Under the pieces are notes generated by a model. The model did not search any database and was not told the DNA's origin. It saw only the letters and a program-made list of their open reading frames with translations. This document shows, piece after piece, positions 7,513 through 10,735 of a DNA stretch of 10,735 bases (position 1 is the stretch's first letter; every line of letters starts with the position of its first letter). The DNA comes from Bacteroidales bacterium (lineage in GTDB: Bacteria; Bacteroidota; Bacteroidia; Bacteroidales; JAOZVK01): NCBI GenBank assembly GCA_029938185.1, contig JAOZVK010000154.1:1-10735 (forward strand). Reading direction: 5' to 3'. Both the position numbers and the translations under genes were made by a program.

Positions 7513-7613
7513 TGCACACAACATCGGGCTGGTTGTCATTTTTTTATTTTTTTGTTCCGTAAACTCCACAAAAAAATAAAAAAACGCCACCAAGCCCGTG
7601 TCCGTTATGTTTC
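7513..7613 (+). repeat. attC-like hairpin element, copy D
   Basis: AAC (7520-7522), spacer ATC, arm GGGCTGG (7526-7532), loop TTGTCA and a T-rich arm ending in TTTTTTTGT lead to a 12-nt tip TCCGTAAACTCC. The complementary A-rich arm follows, then CGCCA (7585-7589), CCAAGCCC (7590-7597, one unpaired A), spacer GTGTCC and GTT (7604-7606). The left end TGCACACAAC is the exact reverse complement of the right end of copy C. The right end GTTATGTTTC has no partner in the window; its partner should lie just after the type ISP gene. Unlike the other three, the tip lacks the GCTTCGC motif. Confidence 0.85.
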
Positions 7614-7646
7614 ACTGCAAAACAACAATATGAATCTAAAAAAATG

Positions 7647-7654
7647 TATCTTTG
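7647..7654 (+). promoter_or_regulatory. Bacteroidota -7 promoter element (TATCTTTG)
   Basis: TATCTTTG fits the Bacteroidota primary sigma -7 consensus TAnnTTTG exactly and ends 20 nt before the ATG of the downstream gene. No TTTG is found at the usual -33 distance, so strength is uncertain. It lies inside the cassette, downstream of the GTT boundary, so the gene would bring its own promoter wherever the cassette inserted. Confidence 0.55.
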
Positions 7655-7674
7655 CAGAATAAAATAAAAAAAAT

Positions 7675-10600
7675 ATGTTTAAGCACGCAATAAATAATTA
7701 TTACAGAAAACTTGACCAATATAAAAGATTTGGTGGAACACGAAACGAAAGTAGTATAAAACGTGCATTTGCTAACTTATTGGAAGAGTATTGTTTACCA
7801 AAAAATCTAATACTTGTTGATGAATTACAATTAAAACATTCAACAAAACGACCTGACGGGACAATAAATAATGCACTACAAATAGCTTATGGACATTATG
7901 AAAGCAAAGACACAAAAGACGATTTAGATAAGGAAATTGAGAAAAAAATAAAAATTGGATACCCAACATTTAACATACTTTTCGAAAATACCGTAGAGAT
8001 TGTTTTAATACAAAAAGGCGAAGAAGTATTAAGGGGAAAAATGCAAGATATTGATTTTTTACATCGTATTCTTACAGCATTTGTTGAATATGAACGACCC
8101 GAAATAAACGAATTTAACAAAGCCGTTGAAAAATTTAAAGACGATATACCTGATATTGTAGAAGCATTACGTAAAATGATTGCAAAACAATCAGAAGTTA
8201 ATCCTGATTTTAGAGTTCAACGTGAAAAATTTTGGAATATATGTAAAACAAGTATAAATCCTAATATTTCAGCCTTCGATATAAGAGAAATGTTGATACA
8301 ACACATATTAACAGCTGAAATATTTGATACTGTTTTTGGCGACAGCCATTTTCACAGAGAAAATAATATTGCGAAAGAATTAGAAATTGTAATAAATACT
8401 TTTTTTATCGGAGATATACGCAGAAATACACTCGCATCAGTTGATAACTATTACAAAACGATAAAAAAGGAAGCATCAAATATAGATAATCATCATAACA
8501 AACAAAAATTTCTAAAAGTTATTTACGAAAATTTTTACAAAGCCTACAACCCAAAAGGTGCTGATTTACTTGGTGTTGTTTATACACCTAACGAAATAGT
8601 GCGTTTTATGGTAGAAAGCACAGATTATTTAACAGAAAAGCATTTTTCAAAATCACTAAGTGATAAAAATGTTCAAATACTTGACCCTGCCACAGGAACA
8701 GGAACATTTATAACCGAAATTATTGAGTATATTCCGCCTAAATATTTAAAATACAAGTTTAAAAATGAAATTCATTGTAACGAACTTGCTATCCTGCCCT
8801 ACTATATTGCTAATTTGAATATTGAATATACATATCAGCAAAAAATGGAAAAATATGAAACTTTTGATAATATAGTATTTGTAGATACTCTTGATAATCT
8901 TGGTTTTGCATATTCAGAAAAACAACAAAATCTGTTTGCAATGACATCAGAAAATTTGGAACGTATCAAAAACCAAAACAAAGGGAAAATCTCTGTCATT
9001 ATTGGTAATCCGCCATATAATGCAAACCAAATGAACGAAAATGACAATAATAAAAATCGACCTTATGTGCAAATAGATAAAGAAATAAAACAAACTTATG
9101 TAAAAAACAGCACCGCACAAAAAAGTAAAGTTTATGATATGTATGCCCGATTTTATCGTTGGGCATCAAACAGAATTGATAAAAACGGAATTATTGCTTT
9201 TATCACTAACAGAAACTTTCTCGACAGTCGAACATTTGACGGTTTTAGAAAAACTGTTGAAAAAGAATTTGATTACATATACATTGTAGATTTAAACGGC
9301 GACATAAGAGCCAAAAAAGAACAAGCACAAGGAAATGTTTTTGGAATAATGACAGGTGTAACAATTGCATTTTTTGTAAAAAAAGAAGAATTTGATTTAA
9401 ACAATAAAAAAATACCAAAAGAAAATGCAAAAATTAAATATACAAGTATTTTTAAAGAAGGCAGAGCAAAAGATAAGTTAAACTACTTAAACTCAACACA
9501 TTTCAAACAAATTCCTTTTGAAAGTATTGTGCCGGACAAAAAAAATAACTGGTTAGATTTATCCGATAATGATTTTAGCGAATTGATACCTTTATCAAAC
9601 AAGAATACAAGGTTTACAAAAGAGAAACACAAAGAATCAGCAATTTTCAAACTCGTTTCCAATGGTGTTGCAACAAATAGAGATGACTGGGTTTATGATT
9701 TTGACATTAAAAACTTAACAGAAAAATCAAAATTTTTCATGGACGAATATAATTCAGAAGTGGAACGGTGGATAAAATTTAAAAAAGACACAAATTACAT
9801 TGATATTAAGGCAGAAAATAATCCTGTTGTAGATAACTTCTTACATACTCGGAATAATATTAAATGGAGCAGTCGAATAAAACGAGATAAATTAAGAAAA
9901 TTAAAAAAGGGTGAATTTGACAGCAGTAAAATAAGAAAATCATTATATAGACCATATACACGAAAATTAATATATTTAGATTATATACCAATTGACGTAG
10001 TTGCTCAACAAAAAGAGATATTTCCAACAAGTAAAACAGATAATAAAATGATTTGTTTCGCCTCAAACCAACAAACTGATATTGTCATATTATCAAGTAA
10101 TACAGTTGTTGATTTGAATGTTTGTGCTCGTGGCGGCAGTTGCTTTCCTTTATACAGATACGACACAGCAGGAAATCGTATTGATAACATAACAGACTGG
10201 GGTTTAAAACAATTTACAGAAAATTATAGCGATGATAAAATAAAAAAAGAAGATATTTTTTATTATGTTTATGCTGTATTACACAATCCAAAATATCGTG
10301 AAAAATACGAACTTAATTTAAAACGAGAATTTCCTCGTATGCCATTTTACAATAATTTTCACACTTGGGTAGATTGGGGTAAGGAATTAATGAACTTACA
10401 TATTAACTTTGATACAGTCAAACCATACAACTTAAAAATTACTGAAAGTGAAAATATACAAAAAGAACCTGTTTCAAAATTAAAAATAGACAAGATAAAT
10501 AAGCATGTTATTTTGGACGAAAATATAACCATAAAAAGCATACCGAAAGAAATTTTTGAATACAAACTTGGTAATCGTTCAGCAATAGAGTGGATATTAA

Positions 10601-10735
10601 ATCAATACAAAGAAAAAAATTATACAAAAAATACACTTGCAAAATACTCCGACAAACAAATATTAAACAAAAAATTTAATACATATAAATTTGCAGATTA
10701 CAAAGAGCAAATAATTGACTTAATTAAACGGATTT
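7675..10735 (+). CDS. Type ISP/IIG-like restriction-modification protein (nuclease, N6-adenine methyltransferase and specificity domain), 3' end cut by window
   Basis: This is an open frame of 1020 codons from ATG at 7675 to the window edge, with no stop. The N-terminal part has a PD-(D/E)XK site: Pro60-Asp61 in KRPDG and Glu76-x-Lys78 in HYESKD. The middle is an N6-adenine DNA methyltransferase, with motif I DPATGTGTF at 337-345 and motif IV NPPY at 445-448. The C-terminal ~550 residues match the type ISP specificity region in pattern: VYDMYARFYRWASNRI, ITNRNFLDSRTFDGFRK, YRPYTRK, GGSCFPLYRY, YYVYAVLHNPKYREKY and NRSAIEWILNQY. No Walker A or helicase motif lies between the nuclease and motif I, so it lacks the SF2 translocase of LlaGI/LlaBIII-type ISP enzymes and is laid out more like type IIG. 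Related proteins end soon after the NRSAIEW region, so perhaps a few dozen residues are missing. It likely methylates and cleaves at one recognition sequence. Confidence 0.88.
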   Translation, partial: MFKHAINNYYRKLDQYKRFGGTRNESSIKRAFANLLEEYCLPKNLILVDELQLKHSTKRPDGTINNALQIAYGHYESKDTKDDLDKEIEKKIKIGYPTFNILFENTVEIVLIQKGEEVLRGKMQDIDFLHRILTAFVEYERPEINEFNKAVEKFKDDIPDIVEALRKMIAKQSEVNPDFRVQREKFWNICKTSINPNISAFDIREMLIQHILTAEIFDTVFGDSHFHRENNIAKELEIVINTFFIGDIRRNTLASVDNYYKTIKKEASNIDNHHNKQKFLKVIYENFYKAYNPKGADLLGVVYTPNEIVRFMVESTDYLTEKHFSKSLSDKNVQILDPATGTGTFITEIIEYIPPKYLKYKFKNEIHCNELAILPYYIANLNIEYTYQQKMEKYETFDNIVFVDTLDNLGFAYSEKQQNLFAMTSENLERIKNQNKGKISVIIGNPPYNANQMNENDNNKNRPYVQIDKEIKQTYVKNSTAQKSKVYDMYARFYRWASNRIDKNGIIAFITNRNFLDSRTFDGFRKTVEKEFDYIYIVDLNGDIRAKKEQAQGNVFGIMTGVTIAFFVKKEEFDLNNKKIPKENAKIKYTSIFKEGRAKDKLNYLNSTHFKQIPFESIVPDKKNNWLDLSDNDFSELIPLSNKNTRFTKEKHKESAIFKLVSNGVATNRDDWVYDFDIKNLTEKSKFFMDEYNSEVERWIKFKKDTNYIDIKAENNPVVDNFLHTRNNIKWSSRIKRDKLRKLKKGEFDSSKIRKSLYRPYTRKLIYLDYIPIDVVAQQKEIFPTSKTDNKMICFASNQQTDIVILSSNTVVDLNVCARGGSCFPLYRYDTAGNRIDNITDWGLKQFTENYSDDKIKKEDIFYYVYAVLHNPKYREKYELNLKREFPRMPFYNNFHTWVDWGKELMNLHINFDTVKPYNLKITESENIQKEPVSKLKIDKINKHVILDENITIKSIPKEIFEYKLGNRSAIEWILNQYKEKNYTKNTLAKYSDKQILNKKFNTYKFADYKEQIIDLIKRI

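Larger units (their letters stand above)
5402..7604 (+). mobile_element. Putative gene cassette 3 (ATPase and small nuclease)
   Basis: It is bounded by the GTT of copies C and D. The cassette start GTTGTGTGCA complements TGCACACAAC of copy D over 10 nt. It carries two tandem genes and a 159-nt leader (5411-5569) with no ORF, richer in upstream sequence than the other cassettes. Mobility is inferred. Confidence 0.6.
7605..10735 (+). mobile_element. Putative gene cassette 4 (type ISP-like enzyme), truncated by the window end
   Basis: It starts at the GTT of copy D and runs past the window edge. Its closing hairpin is not visible. By the rule seen in the other cassettes, the missing copy should begin with GAAACATAAC followed by AT and then C or T. 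Mobility is inferred. Confidence 0.5.

Noticed and set aside
105..7613. Hairpins as simple rho-independent terminators
   Set aside because: T-tracts sit inside the stems and not after them, loops are asymmetric and conserved, and the outer ends pair with the neighbouring copy. Termination may be a side effect but does not explain these features.
105..7613. Hairpins as a CRISPR array or REP/RAYT elements
   Set aside because: Spacing is kilobases with genes between, the stems vary in sequence, and no Cas or RAYT transposase gene is present.
7772..10565. Several - strand ORFs of 61-74 codons opposite the large gene
   Set aside because: They are shadows of the 1020-codon + strand frame, which has clear nuclease and methyltransferase motifs throughout.

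Overview
This is a strongly AT-rich window in which every supportable gene lies on the + strand. It looks like a member of the Bacteroidota. Start codons mostly lack a Shine-Dalgarno sequence, one promoter carries the Bacteroidota -7 element TAnnTTTG (7647-7654), and the one lipoprotein has a Bacteroidota-type surface-export motif (CKKED) after its cysteine. No rRNA, tRNA, CRISPR array, transposase or integrase gene is visible.

The window is built as a row of cassettes separated by four related hairpin elements of about 100-111 bp (105-210, 3203-3312, 5300-5410, 7513-7613). Between them lie complete one- to three-gene modules: (1) 268-3202, an ABC-three-component (ABC-3C) conflict system with an Mrr-like nuclease effector, a small middle component and a DUF2326-like ABC ATPase; (2) 3344-5177, a small surface lipoprotein and a Schlafen AlbA_2 / GHKL ATP-binding protein; (3) 5570-7506, an OLD/AAA_21-type ATPase and a small putative PD-(D/E)XK nuclease; (4) 7675 to beyond the window, a single-chain nuclease-methyltransferase-specificity protein of the type ISP/IIG kind.

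The hairpins are the key observation. All four share one layout: AAC, a 3-nt spacer, a 7-10 bp stem, a 6/5-nt internal loop, a long variable palindrome, then the complementary arms, a 6-nt spacer and GTT. The two outer ends of one element do not match each other beyond AAC/GTT. Instead the right end of each element is an exact 9-10 nt reverse complement of the left end of the NEXT element: GTTAGGTTC with GAACCTAAC, GTTAAGGTTC with GAACCTTAAC, GTTGTGTGCA with TGCACACAAC. This is the signature expected if each module is a circularisable cassette exchanged at GTT, as with integron attC sites. The outer ends are longer than, and do not always fit, the classical RYYYAAC/GTTRRRY boxes. I read the window as an attC-like cassette array storing multigene defence modules. 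It is either a divergent Bacteroidota integron or a related, possibly undescribed, cassette system whose recombinase is outside the window.

The modules share the theme of nucleases paired with ATPases or methylation, which fits phage or plasmid defence. That biological role is inferred from families and context, not shown by the sequence.
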